Made by a program: the position numbers and the translations under genes. From NCBI RefSeq assembly GCF_037094685.1, contig NZ_CP146614.1, forward strand, positions 2,232,001-2,296,000: a stretch of DNA of 64,000 nucleotides, in the 5' to 3' direction. The notes below the pieces were generated by a model that searched no databases, had not been told where the DNA came from, and worked only from the letters and a program-made list of their open reading frames with translations. Source of the stretch: Massilia sp. METH4. Its GTDB lineage: Bacteria; Pseudomonadota; Gammaproteobacteria; Burkholderiales; Burkholderiaceae_D. Positions 47,280 through 56,675 of this stretch are shown piece by piece (the first letter of the stretch is position 1; each line of letters opens with the position of its first letter).

Positions 47280-47561
47280 ATGAACGAGGAAACTGTCATG
47301 GAAGAAAGTTCCAGCGCTTCTTACTGCGGCAGCGCCAACGGCACCGAACGCCGCTTCGCTGCGGTCGAGCGCGAGGTGGCGGTAATCGGGTCGAACTACG
47401 CCACGAAGGAAGATCTCGTCAAGCTGGAATCGCGCGTGCAGGATCGCCTGTCGCGCATCGAAAATACCATGTCGCTCATCGAGAACCGTTTGATCCGCTG
47501 GTATTTCGGCACGTCGGTCGCCCTCGTCGCACTGGTGTTCTCGATCGGCAAGCTCATGTGA
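47280..47561 (+). CDS. Small coiled-coil membrane-anchored protein
   Basis: The product has 93 residues with GGAG upstream. A polar, serine-rich start is followed by a coiled coil (about 30-70; KEDLVKLESRVQDRLSRIENTMSLIENRL) and a C-terminal membrane helix (about 72-92, WYFGTSVALVALVFSIGKL). Layout resembles DUF1640-like and phage XhlA-like proteins, but no firm family can be named. Its last codons lie inside the first copy of an 87-89-bp repeat. Function unknown. Confidence 0.7.
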   Translation: MNEETVMEESSSASYCGSANGTERRFAAVEREVAVIGSNYATKEDLVKLESRVQDRLSRIENTMSLIENRLIRWYFGTSVALVALVFSIGKLM

Positions 47562-47812
47562 TATCGCGTGGCCCCGCCGGTGGCGCCGCCGCCGCGCGCC
47601 ATCAGCGCATCGTCGCCGTTGGGACATCCATGCTCGGCAAGCTCATGTAATGTCGCGCAGCCCCGCCGGTGGCGCCGTCGCCTTAAACCATCAGCATCTT
47701 CGACGTCGGAACATCCTTGCTCCGCAAGCTCGTGTGATATCGCGCAACTCCGCCGGTGCCGCCGTCGCGGTGCACCATCGGCACATCCTCCCCGTCAGAA
47801 CAGCCTTGCCTG
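47548..47812. repeat. Three imperfect tandem copies of an 87-89-bp unit
   Basis: GCAAGCTCRTGTRATRTCGC begins units at 47548, 47637 and 47724. The units share a middle part (CCGCCGGTGSCGCCG) and a later part (GGGACATCC/GGAACATCC). The first overlaps the end of the coiled-coil gene; the last runs into the 3' end of mutY. Divergence rises along the array. No frame persists through it, so it is probably non-coding. Confidence 0.75.
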
Positions 47813-48916
47813 CGCGCTTGTTCCCGGCATGTCTCCTCCCAGCAATTCCACCAGCAGTTTCTTCACCGGCGCCGGCAGCGCCGCGTCCGCGATCTTCTCC
47901 CTGTCCAGCCACACGTAGCGGCCGTCCGCCGCCAGCGGCGCGCGCTGCGCCAGGGTCACGAGTACCGGAACGATCTGCAGGCGGTAATGCGTGAACACGT
48001 GTGTGACCCTGTTCAGGCGTTCCTGCGATTCGGGCACGCCGAACGGCAGCAGGGCAGCCGCCACCATATCGCCATCCACCTGCGGATGGTCTTCATCGTC
48101 CATCGCCACATGCCCGTTCACCTCCGGCAGCGACAGCAACCCGCCCCAGATGCCCGCGCCGGGGCGCTGCTCCAGCAGCACTTGCCCGCCGTGCGCCACC
48201 AGCAGCATGGTGGCGTGCTTTTCCGGCGTGGCCTTCTTCGGCTTGCGCACCGGCAGTTCCTTCGTGCGGCCGGTCGCGTAAGCCACGCAGCGCGCCTGCA
48301 TGGGGCAGCGCGCGCAATCCGGGCTGCTGCGCGTGCACAGCGTGGCCCCCATGTCCATCAGGCCCTGCGTGTACGACTCGATGCCCTGGGCGGGCAGCAG
48401 GGCCTCGGCGCGGCGCCACATCGCTTCCTCGGTCCTGCGCTCGCCCGGATACGTGTCGATGCCGAACACGCGGGCGAACACGCGCTTGACGTTGCCGTCC
48501 ATGATCGCGGCTCGCGCGCCGCCGGAAAAGGCGGCGATCGCCGCGGCCGTCGAGCGCCCGATGCCGGGCAGCTCGGCCAGCAGTGCCGGGTCGCTGGGGA
48601 ACACGCCGCCATATTCGGCGACCACGTGCTGTGCGCACTTGTGCAGATTGCGCGCCCGCGTGTAATAACCGAGGCCGCTCCATTGCGCCATCACGTCCTC
48701 GACGGGGGCCCCGGCCAGGTCGTGCACCGTGGGAAAACGCTCCAGGAAGCGCGCGTAATAGCCGAGCACTGCCGCCACCTGGGTCTGCTGCAACATGATT
48801 TCGGAAAGCCAGATGCGGTAGGCATCGCGGGTGTTTTGCCACGGCAGCGTGTGGCGGCCGTGCTGCTGCTGCCACGCGATCAGCGCGGCGGAAAAAGTAG
48901 GGTCTTCGTACTGCAC
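47795..48916 (-). CDS. mutY: A/G-specific adenine DNA glycosylase
   Basis: The product has 373 residues. The helix-hairpin-helix and Gly/Pro-Asp loop (LPGIGRSTAAAIAAF ... IMDGNVKRVF) and the catalytic Glu in SEIMLQQTQ are present, as is the [4Fe-4S] site (Cys-x6-Cys-x2-Cys-x5-Cys, CTRSSPDCARCPMQARC). A NUDIX-like C-terminal domain recognises 8-oxoguanine. It removes A mispaired with 8-oxoG. It lies 13 bases downstream of the dynamin-like gene and in one run with mutM. Confidence 0.96.
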   Translation of the reverse strand: MQYEDPTFSAALIAWQQQHGRHTLPWQNTRDAYRIWLSEIMLQQTQVAAVLGYYARFLERFPTVHDLAGAPVEDVMAQWSGLGYYTRARNLHKCAQHVVAEYGGVFPSDPALLAELPGIGRSTAAAIAAFSGGARAAIMDGNVKRVFARVFGIDTYPGERRTEEAMWRRAEALLPAQGIESYTQGLMDMGATLCTRSSPDCARCPMQARCVAYATGRTKELPVRKPKKATPEKHATMLLVAHGGQVLLEQRPGAGIWGGLLSLPEVNGHVAMDDEDHPQVDGDMVAAALLPFGVPESQERLNRVTHVFTHYRLQIVPVLVTLAQRAPLAADGRYVWLDREKIADAALPAPVKKLLVELLGGDMPGTSAQARLF

Positions 48917-48929
48917 AATGCGCTTTCTG

Positions 48930-50849
48930 TCATGCGGTTGCGGCCGGGTCCGTATCGATCGCGGCGGCGATGGCGCCGGCCAGCGCGGCCAGGGTTTCCT
49001 TGCGCCGTTCGAGCTCCGCCTGCATGCGCTCGAAGGCGGCGATCTTGTGTTCCAGCGTGTCGGCCGCGTCGTGGATGCGCTGGATCGATGCCTGCCGCCC
49101 CTTCAGCTGTTCGCGGTGCTGGCGGATCTGCGCCTCCAGCGGCGCCATGATCACCTTCAGCCAGCCCTCGCATTCCGCGTTGGCCGCCTTGAAGCAGCGC
49201 TTGATCTGCGAGGCAATGGTATCGAAGAAGCGCTCCATCAGCACGGTCCGGGTGGTGGTCAGCAGCGCGGTGGCGCCGAACTGCTTCTGGTAGATGGCTT
49301 CGATATCCGATATCTGGGCGCGGTACTTGGCCAGCGTGAAAAGCGGCGGCGCGGCCAGTGCCACGCCGTGTTCGGCGGCGAACTGGCGGTACACGGCATC
49401 CATCATGGCGCGGATCTCGGCGGCCTTGCGGTCCGACTCCTCCAGTTCCGCCTGCACGCTGTCGAAGAACACGCGCACGGCTTCGCGCAGCCCGGCGGAC
49501 CAGTGGCTGCGCGCCATCGATTCGCGCACCGTCACCACGTGATCGCGCAGCACGTCCATGCCCAGCGTGCCGTACAGCTCCGTCGACAGCCGGGTGAACG
49601 CGGTACGCGCCGCCTGCATGCGGAACAGGCTGGCGTCGAATTCCTTCTTCTCGGCTTCCACGCGGCGGGCCATGTGGGCGATCACGTTCTGGTTCTTGCC
49701 GCGCAGGCTGTTCAGCTCGTGCAACTGCTCGGCGATGCCGCGCTGCCTGGCCGCCAGCATGGCGCCCTGCGCGCCGTTCAGGGCGCCGAGGTCCTCGGCC
49801 AGGCGGCGCCGCACGATATCCATCTTGGCGGGAATCAGCTCGTCGAACAGCGCCTGTTCCAGGCGCGCGATGCGGCTGCGTTCGGCCAGCGCCGCATCGC
49901 CGGTGATCTTGGCCACCAGCGCCTTGTGGGCGGACACCGGAAACACCTGCCGCGCATCCACGGCCAGCAGCTGCGCCGCATGCGCGCACTGGCGGGCGAT
50001 CTCGTCGTCCACTTCGGTTTCGGCGCGCAGCGGGTCCCACATGCCGTCGATCTTGTTCAGCACCACCATGCGCCCGGCGCCCGCGCCGATGTGCTCGCGC
50101 CAGACTTCGATATCGCTTTTCGTGACGCCGGTGTCCGCGGCCAGGATGAACAGCACCGCCTGCGCGCTCGGGATCAGGTTCAGCGTCAGCTCCGGCTCGG
50201 TGCCGATCGCGTTCAGGCCGGGCGTATCCAGGATCACGAGGCCCTGCTTCAGCAGCGGGTGGGGGAAATTGATGATCGCATGGCGCCAGCGCGAGATTTC
50301 CACCATGCCCTCGTCGGTCACCGTGGCGGCCAGGTTCGGATCGGCCGGATCGTACAGCCCGTAGCGGCGCGCCTCCTCCACCGGCACGGCGCGCGTCTGG
50401 CTTACCTGGCGGAAGGCCTCGTGCATGTCCGCTGCCACGTCCACGTTCAGAGGCAGCACGGTCCAGGCGCGCGGGTCATCGCGGTAGTCGCTGGTGGACA
50501 GGTTGGCGGCCCGCGTTTCGATCGGCAGCAGCCGGATCGACGGCGGCAGGGCCGGGTCGTACAGCAGCTCGGTGGGGCACATGGTCGTACGGCCCGCCGC
50601 CGACGGCAGGATGCGCTGGCCGTAGTCGGCAAAGAAGATCGCGTTGATCAGCTCGGATTTGCCGCGCGAGAACTCGGCCACGAAGGCAACCGACAGCTTG
50701 TCGCTGGCCAGCCGCGCCAGCGTGCGTTCGATGCGCTGGGCCGTGGCGCCGTCCAGCAATTCGGCCGCCTGGGCGCCGTCGCGGTAGGCGCGCAGCGCCG
50801 CGGCCACGCCCTGGCGCCAGGCACTGTACTGTTCGAGGTCGCGCTTCAT
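48930..50849 (-). CDS. Dynamin-like GTPase
   Basis: The product has 639 residues. The GTPase domain is N-terminal: G1 AEFSRGKSEL near 55-64 (the usual first Gly is replaced by Ala and Thr by Glu after the Ser), G3 DTPG near 200, G4 NKID near 250. The rest is helical with long coiled-coil stretches (about 350-440 and 570-625). I see no membrane helix. Bacterial dynamin-like proteins remodel or protect membranes; some act in stress resistance. The gene is between mutM (4-base gap) and mutY (13-base gap), so all three are probably one operon. Confidence 0.85.
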   Translation of the reverse strand: MKRDLEQYSAWRQGVAAALRAYRDGAQAAELLDGATAQRIERTLARLASDKLSVAFVAEFSRGKSELINAIFFADYGQRILPSAAGRTTMCPTELLYDPALPPSIRLLPIETRAANLSTSDYRDDPRAWTVLPLNVDVAADMHEAFRQVSQTRAVPVEEARRYGLYDPADPNLAATVTDEGMVEISRWRHAIINFPHPLLKQGLVILDTPGLNAIGTEPELTLNLIPSAQAVLFILAADTGVTKSDIEVWREHIGAGAGRMVVLNKIDGMWDPLRAETEVDDEIARQCAHAAQLLAVDARQVFPVSAHKALVAKITGDAALAERSRIARLEQALFDELIPAKMDIVRRRLAEDLGALNGAQGAMLAARQRGIAEQLHELNSLRGKNQNVIAHMARRVEAEKKEFDASLFRMQAARTAFTRLSTELYGTLGMDVLRDHVVTVRESMARSHWSAGLREAVRVFFDSVQAELEESDRKAAEIRAMMDAVYRQFAAEHGVALAAPPLFTLAKYRAQISDIEAIYQKQFGATALLTTTRTVLMERFFDTIASQIKRCFKAANAECEGWLKVIMAPLEAQIRQHREQLKGRQASIQRIHDAADTLEHKIAAFERMQAELERRKETLAALAGAIAAAIDTDPAATA

Positions 50850-50853
50850 GGCT

Positions 50854-51687
50854 TCACTTTTGACAATTCACACAGTAGAAGGTGGAACGCTGCCCCTGCT
50901 TGATCTGCCGGATGGGCGCCCCGCACACGCGGCACGGCAGGCCGGCGCGGTCGTACACGAAATACGATTGCTGGAAGTAGCCCGACTGCCCGTTCACGGC
51001 AATGAAGTCGCGCAGCGTGCTGCCGCCCTGCACGATGGCCTCGGCCAGCACGTCGCGGATCGCCTGCGCCAGCTTGTCGTAGCGCGCGCGGCCGATGCGG
51101 CCGGCCGGCGTCTTGGGATTGATCCCGGCGCGGAACAGGCTTTCGGAACAATAGATATTGCCCACGCCGACCACGATATCGCCCGCCAATAGCGCCGCCT
51201 TCACGGCCACGCTGCGCCCGCGCGTCTTCCGGTACAGCAGTTCGCCCGTGAATTCCGGGCCGAGCGGTTCCACGCCCAGGCCGCGCAGCAGCATGTGCGA
51301 ATCGAGCTCGCCTTCCTCCTTCGGGTGCCACAGCACGGCGCCGAAGCGGCGCGGGTCGGTCATGCGCAAGACCTGCTGCCCTTGCGGGCCTTCCACCACG
51401 ATATCGATGTGATCGTGCTTCTGTGCCGGCACCCCGGGCGGCAGCACGCGCAGGTGCCCGCTCATGCCCAGGTGGATGATCAGCGTGCCATGGTCGAATT
51501 CCACCAGCAGGTACTTGCCGCGCCGGCCCGTGGCCGCCACCGTGCGGTCGGCCAGGATCTGCGGCAGGGCGGCAGGGAAGGGCCAGCGCAGGCCGGCGCG
51601 GCGCAGCACGACATCGCGCACGGCGCGGCCTTCGAGATGGGGCGCGACACCGCGCCGGGTGACTTCGACTTCCGGTAATTCTGGCAT
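50854..51687 (-). CDS. mutM: Formamidopyrimidine-DNA glycosylase
   Basis: The product has 277 residues. It begins MPELPEVEV with the catalytic Pro1/Glu2 and ends in a zinc finger (CRVCGAPI ... FYCVNCQK) that binds DNA; the helix-two-turn-helix lies near [13 protein letters not shown]. It excises 8-oxoguanine and other oxidised purines and cuts the strand. It is the first gene of the mutM-dynamin-mutY run. Confidence 0.97.
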   Translation of the reverse strand: MPELPEVEVTRRGVAPHLEGRAVRDVVLRRAGLRWPFPAALPQILADRTVAATGRRGKYLLVEFDHGTLIIHLGMSGHLRVLPPGVPAQKHDHIDIVVEGPQGQQVLRMTDPRRFGAVLWHPKEEGELDSHMLLRGLGVEPLGPEFTGELLYRKTRGRSVAVKAALLAGDIVVGVGNIYCSESLFRAGINPKTPAGRIGRARYDKLAQAIRDVLAEAIVQGGSTLRDFIAVNGQSGYFQQSYFVYDRAGLPCRVCGAPIRQIKQGQRSTFYCVNCQK

Positions 51688-51800
51688 AGGGTGCGAATGG
51701 GGTGATGCTGATTGAGTGATGCTCCGTTACACCTGCGCTTCGGACGGCGACCTGCGCAGGCCATGGCTTGGGCGTAGAATCAGGGTTTGACCCAACCTGG

Positions 51801-53612
51801 ATGCACGCCTTGAAATACGCACTCGCCATTGTAACCCTCTCGGCCCTGCTGTCCGCGTGCGCTGTTGCGCCACCAAAACAGGGGGAGGGTGATACGGCTG
51901 CGCCGTTCGCAGCGCCCTCCACCGATGCGGAAGCGGCCGGCGAGCCCGGTGCCGACGCCATCGCGGCCACCTTGCAGCACGAGGAAAAGCTGCCCGCCGT
52001 CGAACTGACGAGCGACCTGTTCTACAAGATCACGAAGGCCGAGCTGGATTTCAAGCGCGGCCAGTGGCAAAGCGCCTACGTGTCGATGATGGTGCTGGCG
52101 CAGCAGACGCGCGACCCGCGCCTGGCGCGCCGGTCGGCCGAGATGGCCCTGGCGGCCAAGCAGGGCAACGAGGCGCTGGCGGCGATCCGCCTGTGGCGCG
52201 AGCTGGCGCCCGATTCCGACGAGGCGGTGCAGTACTTCCTGGGCTTTTCCGTGCTGGGCGACGACCTGACCGAGTCCGAGCAGGTGTTTGCCCAGCGCCT
52301 GAACGGCGCGCCGGCCGAGGCGCGCGGCCTGGTGATGTTCCAGATGCAGCAGTACCTGCTGCGGGCGAAGGACAAGGCCGCGGCGTTCGCGCTGATGGAG
52401 CGGGTGCTCAAACCCTATAACACCATGATGGAAAGCCACTTGGTGCTGGCGCAGGCGGCCTACGCGGCCGACAACCGCGACCGCGCGCTGGCCGAGGCGC
52501 GCCGTGCGCTGGAACTGAAACCCGATTCCGAGCTGGCCGTGCTCACCCTGGCACAGGTGCTGGGCGATGGCGACGCGGCCAGCCAGCTGTTCGCCGGCTT
52601 CCTGAAGAAGAACCCCGGCGCGCGCGAAGTGCGTTCCGCGTATGCGCGCCTGTCGGTCGAGCAGAAGCGCTACGACGTGGCGCGCGCCCAGTTCGAACAG
52701 ATGCTCAAGGATGAGCCGGACAATCCCGGCACCCTGTACGCGCTGGGCATCATGTCGATCCAGGCCGGCGACCAGAACGGCGCGGAAACCTACCTGCGCC
52801 GCTTCGTGGCCGTTCTGGGCGAGTCCGACGACCCCGAGCGCGACCCGTCGAAAGGCTTGATGCTGCTGGCCCAGATCGCCGAGGAGCGGGGCGATTTCGA
52901 CGGCGCGCTGGCCTGGCTGGACAAGGTGAGCGCCGACGAGCCGCGGTTGTACATGACCTCGCGCCTGAAGCGCGCCCACCTGGTGGCGAAGAAGGGCGAC
53001 CTGGAACGGGCGCGTACGATGCTGCACGAGATCGCCGCCGTCGACCCCGCCGAACAGGCCGAGGTGGTACAGACCGAAGGCCAGCTGCTGCGCGACGCCG
53101 GCCGCGGTGCCGAAGCCTACACGCTGCTGGCCGATGCCGTGCAACGCTTCCCGGACAGCCCCGACCTGCTGTACGACTTCGCGCTGGCCGCGGAAAAGCA
53201 GAACAAGCCGGAGGAAATGGAGGCGGCGCTGCGCAAGGTGATGGCGGCGGTGCCGGACAATCACCACGCCTACAATGCGCTCGGCTACTCGCTGGCCGAG
53301 CGCGGCGTGCGCCTCGACGAAGCCTATGCGTTGATCGACAAGGCGCTGAAGATGGCGCCGAATGATCCGTACATCATGGATTCGATGGGTTGGGTACAGT
53401 TCCGCCTGGGGCGCCTCGACGAAGCGGAAGCGACGCTTCGCAAGGCCTATGGGCTACGTAACGATGCCGAGATCGCCGTGCACCTGGGCGAGGTGCTGTG
53501 GCAGCGCGGCAAGCGCGACGAGGCCTTGACGCTGTGGCGCGAAGCGCGCGCCAAGGACCCGAAAAGCGACGTGCTGCGCGATACGCTGGCACGCCTGAAC
53601 GCCAGTCTGTAA
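51801..53612 (+). CDS. TPR-repeat outer-membrane lipoprotein
   Basis: The product has 603 residues from the ATG at 51801; the frame stays open further 5' but without signal peptide. The lipobox LLSAC has Cys20. At least ten tetratricopeptide-like repeats follow (from about 75 to the end; clear ones include AYNALGYSLAERGVRLDEAYALIDKAL and YIMDSMGWVQFRLGRLDEAEATL). It matches the TPR lipoprotein found beside lolB in many betaproteobacteria. It may help in outer-membrane lipoprotein or polysaccharide handling; its function is unproved. It is divergent from mutM. Confidence 0.87.
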   Translation: MHALKYALAIVTLSALLSACAVAPPKQGEGDTAAPFAAPSTDAEAAGEPGADAIAATLQHEEKLPAVELTSDLFYKITKAELDFKRGQWQSAYVSMMVLAQQTRDPRLARRSAEMALAAKQGNEALAAIRLWRELAPDSDEAVQYFLGFSVLGDDLTESEQVFAQRLNGAPAEARGLVMFQMQQYLLRAKDKAAAFALMERVLKPYNTMMESHLVLAQAAYAADNRDRALAEARRALELKPDSELAVLTLAQVLGDGDAASQLFAGFLKKNPGAREVRSAYARLSVEQKRYDVARAQFEQMLKDEPDNPGTLYALGIMSIQAGDQNGAETYLRRFVAVLGESDDPERDPSKGLMLLAQIAEERGDFDGALAWLDKVSADEPRLYMTSRLKRAHLVAKKGDLERARTMLHEIAAVDPAEQAEVVQTEGQLLRDAGRGAEAYTLLADAVQRFPDSPDLLYDFALAAEKQNKPEEMEAALRKVMAAVPDNHHAYNALGYSLAERGVRLDEAYALIDKALKMAPNDPYIMDSMGWVQFRLGRLDEAEATLRKAYGLRNDAEIAVHLGEVLWQRGKRDEALTLWREARAKDPKSDVLRDTLARLNASL

Positions 53613-53751
53613 GGTTCGTATCGGCCTAAAGCTCGTATCGACCTGCAAGGCTCGTATAAACCTGCAAGGCTCGTATAAACCTGCAAGGCTCGTATAAACC
53701 TGCAAGGCTCGTCTATCAATCCATAAGGCTCGTATCATCCAAGGCTCGCAT
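53611..53751 (+). repeat. 19-bp tandem repeat array running into the lolB start
   Basis: The core AAGGCTCGTAT recurs about eight times. Four exact units of 19 bases (CAAGGCTCGTATAAACCTG) start at 53646, 53665, 53684 and 53703; degenerate ones lie at 53611, 53628, 53724 and 53740. The last copy supplies AAGG as Shine-Dalgarno and CGC-ATG as the lolB start. Units contain TATAAA, similar to a -10 hexamer. It fills the whole gap between the two genes. Confidence 0.88.
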
Positions 53752-54361
53752 GACCGTAAAAAACCTGATCGCCACGCTCGTGGCCACCGCGTGTGCCGCG
53801 CTGCTGGCCGGCTGCGCCACCACTTCCCCGACGCCGGGCTCCACCGCCACCGTCGCGCCCTATGCCGACACGGCGGAATTCGCCGGCCGCCTGTCCGTCA
53901 ACTACCTGCGCTCCGGCAAGCAGGAATCAATCTCCGGCAAGTTCACCTGGCGCCAGCTCGCCGGGCGTACCGACGTGGCGCTGATCTCGCCGCTGGGCCA
54001 GACGATCGCCACGATCGCCGTCACGCCGGGCGAAGCCACGCTGAAGGAGGGCACGAACCCGCCGCGCAGCGCGGCCGATGTCGACACGCTGTCCGCGCAG
54101 GTGCTGGGCTGGCCGCTGCCCGTGTCCGGCCTGCGCGACTGGCTGCAGGGTTATGCCGTGGGGGCTGATGGCAAGCGTTTCGCCGCCAGCCCGGCGCAGC
54201 CGAAAGTGACCACGCGCGATGGCTGGGCGCTGGAATTCGTGGCGTGGCAGGACGGCGTCACGCCGCCGAAGCCGCGCCGCATCAACGCCAGCCGCGGTCC
54301 CGGCGGCGATATCGAGAACATCGACCTGCGCATCGCGATCGACGAGGCGGCCGCGCAATGA
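53750..54361 (+). CDS. lolB: Outer-membrane lipoprotein-insertion protein LolB
   Basis: The product has 203 residues with a signal peptide and lipobox LLAGC (Cys22). The mature domain has the LolB beta-barrel fold ([36 protein letters not shown]). LolB takes lipoproteins from LolA and inserts them in the outer membrane. Its stop overlaps the ispE start, the usual pairing. Confidence 0.94.
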   Translation: MTVKNLIATLVATACAALLAGCATTSPTPGSTATVAPYADTAEFAGRLSVNYLRSGKQESISGKFTWRQLAGRTDVALISPLGQTIATIAVTPGEATLKEGTNPPRSAADVDTLSAQVLGWPLPVSGLRDWLQGYAVGADGKRFAASPAQPKVTTRDGWALEFVAWQDGVTPPKPRRINASRGPGGDIENIDLRIAIDEAAAQ

Positions 54362-55245
54362 ACAGCCTGATGAACTGCCCGGCGCCCGCGAAGCTGAACC
54401 TGTTCCTGCACGTGACGGGGCGGCGCCCCGATGGCTACCACCTGCTGCAGACGGCCTTCGTGCTGGTCGACCGCTGCGATACGCTGGACTTCACGCTGCG
54501 CGCCGACGAGCGCATCGTCCGCGTGACGGACGTGCCCGGCGTGCCGGAAGAGCAGGACCTCGTCATCCGCGCCGCCCGCCTGCTCCAGCAGGAAGTGGCG
54601 CGCCGCCAGGGCACGCTGCCGCCGGGCGTGGACATCGCCCTGCACAAGGTGCTGCCCATGGGCGGCGGGCTGGGCGGCGGCTCGTCCGATGCGGCCACCA
54701 CGCTCATCGCCTTGAACCGCCTGTGGCATGCCGGGCTGTCGAAGCAGGAGCTGATGGACCTGGGCCTGCCGCTGGGCGCGGACATCCCGTTCTTCATCTT
54801 CGGCGAGACCGCCTTCGCCGAAGGCGTGGGCGAGGCGCTGCAAGCCGTGGACGCGCCCGATTGCTGGTACGTCGTCATCGAACCGGGCGTGCGGGTGCCG
54901 ACTGCGCACATTTTTACATCGGAACATTTGACAAGGAACACAGCCGCAGTCATAATCTCGGACTTTTCCAGGCACTACGCGGTTCAGAGCAGTGAATTGC
55001 GGCAGTTCGGGAAAAACGATTTGCAACAAGTGGCCACCCGCTTGTTCCCGCCGGTAGCACAGGCGGTCGAATGGCTGGGGGCTTACGGCGATGCCAGGAT
55101 GACTGGCTCCGGTGCATGCGTGTTCTGCGCGTTTCACAGCGAAGAACAAGCCGATGCGGTACTGGCCGAGTTGAACCGGCAAGTACCAGCCACCTGGAAG
55201 GGGTGGAAAGCAAAGGCGCTGCGCAAGCACCCGCTGGCGGCGTAA
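54358..55245 (+). CDS. ispE: 4-diphosphocytidyl-2-C-methyl-D-erythritol kinase
   Basis: The product has 295 residues of the GHMP-kinase family. [12 protein letters not shown] near the start and the ATP loop [14 protein letters not shown] (about 99-112) are present, as is the C-terminal [16 protein letters not shown] motif. It phosphorylates CDP-methylerythritol in isoprenoid synthesis. Codon use near its end shifts to lower GC (about 54900-55100). It is translationally coupled to lolB. Confidence 0.96.
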   Translation: MNSLMNCPAPAKLNLFLHVTGRRPDGYHLLQTAFVLVDRCDTLDFTLRADERIVRVTDVPGVPEEQDLVIRAARLLQQEVARRQGTLPPGVDIALHKVLPMGGGLGGGSSDAATTLIALNRLWHAGLSKQELMDLGLPLGADIPFFIFGETAFAEGVGEALQAVDAPDCWYVVIEPGVRVPTAHIFTSEHLTRNTAAVIISDFSRHYAVQSSELRQFGKNDLQQVATRLFPPVAQAVEWLGAYGDARMTGSGACVFCAFHSEEQADAVLAELNRQVPATWKGWKAKALRKHPLAA

Positions 55246-55277
55246 TCCACGCTGAAAGTTGCGAAGCGTAAAAAGAT

Positions 55278-55306
55278 TTGGCGTTACGTCGTTTTGCTAG
55301 TATAAT
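55278..55306 (+). promoter_or_regulatory. Sigma-70 promoter of tRNA-Gln
   Basis: TTGGCG (55278-55283), a spacer of exactly 17 bases and TATAAT (55301-55306) form a near-consensus promoter. The expected start is near 55313, about 29 bases before the tRNA. It probably also gives some readthrough into prs. Confidence 0.85.
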
Positions 55307-55341
55307 GCTCGCCATCTGACGGAACGCAGTCAGTCAAGTGT

Positions 55342-55418
55342 AGGGGAATCGCCAAGCTGGTTAAGGCACCGGATTTTGATTCCGGCATACCAAGGTTCGA
55401 ATCCTTGTTCCCCTGCCA
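55342..55418 (+). tRNA. tRNA-Gln, anticodon UUG
   Basis: This 77-base gene has a 7-bp acceptor stem (AGGGGAA with TTCCCCT), D arm, anticodon loop TTTTGAT (anticodon TTG), T arm (AAGGTTCGAATCCTT) and an encoded CCA end. It follows a strong promoter and precedes an intrinsic terminator. The tRNA reads CAA and CAG. Confidence 0.97.
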
Positions 55419-55467
55419 CCAATTCCTCGGGTCTGTCGATGCGGGAAGCTCCAGACCGAAGAAAAAG

Positions 55468-55500
55468 AAAACGCCCCTGCTCAGCCGGGGCGTTTTTATT
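55468..55500 (+). terminator. Intrinsic terminator after tRNA-Gln
   Basis: AAACGCCCC (55469-55477) pairs with GGGGCGTTT (55487-55495), followed by more T residues. It ends the tRNA transcript. A second small perfect hairpin (ACCGGA/TCCGGT, 55506-55520) follows before prs. Confidence 0.88.
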
Positions 55501-55557
55501 CCGACACCGGATTTTCCGGTGGTATTTCAAGTCAAAGCTTACCTTCCTGGGACTCCC

Positions 55558-56508
55558 ATGGCTTACGAAAACCTGATGGTTTTTACCGGCAACGCTAATC
55601 CTGCGTTGGCAGAAGGGGTCGCGAAAAATCTCGGCATCCCCCTCGGCAAAGCGGTCGTTTCGAAATTCTCGGACGGCGAAGTAATGGTCGAAATCAACGA
55701 GAACGTCCGCGGTAAAGACGTCTTCGTGCTGCAATCGACCTGCGCGCCGACCAACGACAACCTGATGGAACTGATCCTGATGGTCGATGCCCTGAAACGC
55801 GCATCCGCCGGCCGCATCACTGCCGCCATCCCTTACTTCGGCTATGCCCGCCAAGACCGCCGCCCGCGTTCCGCGCGCGTCGCCATCTCGGCCAAAGTCG
55901 TTGCCAACATGCTGGAAGAAGCCGGCGTCGAGCGCGTCCTGATCATGGACCTGCACGCCGACCAGATCCAGGGCTTCTTCGATATCCCGGTCGACAACAT
56001 CTACGCTTCTCCGATCCTGCTGGGCGACCTGCAGAAGAAGGATCACCAGGACCTGCTGGTGGTGTCCCCGGACGTGGGCGGCGTGGTGCGCGCCCGCGCG
56101 CTGGCCAAGCGCCTGAACTGCGACCTGGCGATCATCGACAAGCGCCGTCCCAAAGCCAACGTTTCCGAAGTGATGAACATCATCGGCGACGTGGAAGGCC
56201 GCAACTGCGTGATCATGGATGACATGGTCGACACCGCCGGCACGCTGGTGAAAGCCGCCGAAGTGCTGAAGGAACGCGGCGCCAAGAAAGTCATCGCGTA
56301 TTGCACGCACCCGGTGCTGTCCGGCCCGGCGATCGACCGCATCACGAATTCGTCGCTGGACGAACTGGTGGTGACGGACACGATTCCCCTGTCCGAAGCG
56401 GCCAAGGCATGCGGCAAGATCCGTCAACTGACCTGCGCCCCGCTGCTGGCCGAGACGTTCAAGCGCATCATCAAGGGCGATTCCGTGATCTCCCTGTTCG
56501 TCGACTGA
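55558..56508 (+). CDS. prs: Ribose-phosphate pyrophosphokinase
   Basis: The product has 316 residues from MAYENLMVF. It has the class I PRPP synthase motifs: the flexible loop [15 protein letters not shown], the ATP-binding [17 protein letters not shown] and the PRPP-binding loop [14 protein letters not shown]. It makes PRPP for nucleotides, His and Trp. It lies 58 bases beyond a terminator and needs its own promoter or readthrough. GC at third positions is somewhat lower than in flanking genes, as for the ribosomal genes, fitting high expression. Confidence 0.97.
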   Translation: MAYENLMVFTGNANPALAEGVAKNLGIPLGKAVVSKFSDGEVMVEINENVRGKDVFVLQSTCAPTNDNLMELILMVDALKRASAGRITAAIPYFGYARQDRRPRSARVAISAKVVANMLEEAGVERVLIMDLHADQIQGFFDIPVDNIYASPILLGDLQKKDHQDLLVVSPDVGGVVRARALAKRLNCDLAIIDKRRPKANVSEVMNIIGDVEGRNCVIMDDMVDTAGTLVKAAEVLKERGAKKVIAYCTHPVLSGPAIDRITNSSLDELVVTDTIPLSEAAKACGKIRQLTCAPLLAETFKRIIKGDSVISLFVD

Positions 56509-56532
56509 TTTTCGGCGAACGACAGCATTCCA

Positions 56533-56572
56533 GGCGGCGCGGCTGATTTCTCGGCCGCGCCGCCAAAGTTTT
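56533..56572 (+). terminator. Intrinsic terminator after prs
   Basis: GGCGGCGCGGC (56533-56543) is perfectly complementary to GCCGCGCCGCC (56554-56564), followed by AAAGTTTTAT. It separates prs from rplY, probably only in part. Confidence 0.75.
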
Positions 56573-56675
56573 ATCCGGCGCCGCGCAATTGCGAAGCCGG
56601 TTTCTCGGAGCTTCCTGGTCGCGGGAAGCTTCATAACAACGGGGTGAACAATCCCGGCTCTTTTTGGAGTATCAA

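Noticed and set aside
47568..47918. Open frames in the 87-89-bp repeat region
   Set aside because: They change frame between copies and are Arg/Ser/Ala-rich without motifs.
53611..53751. CRISPR array
   Set aside because: Units are directly abutting 19-bp repeats without spacers and no cas genes are nearby.
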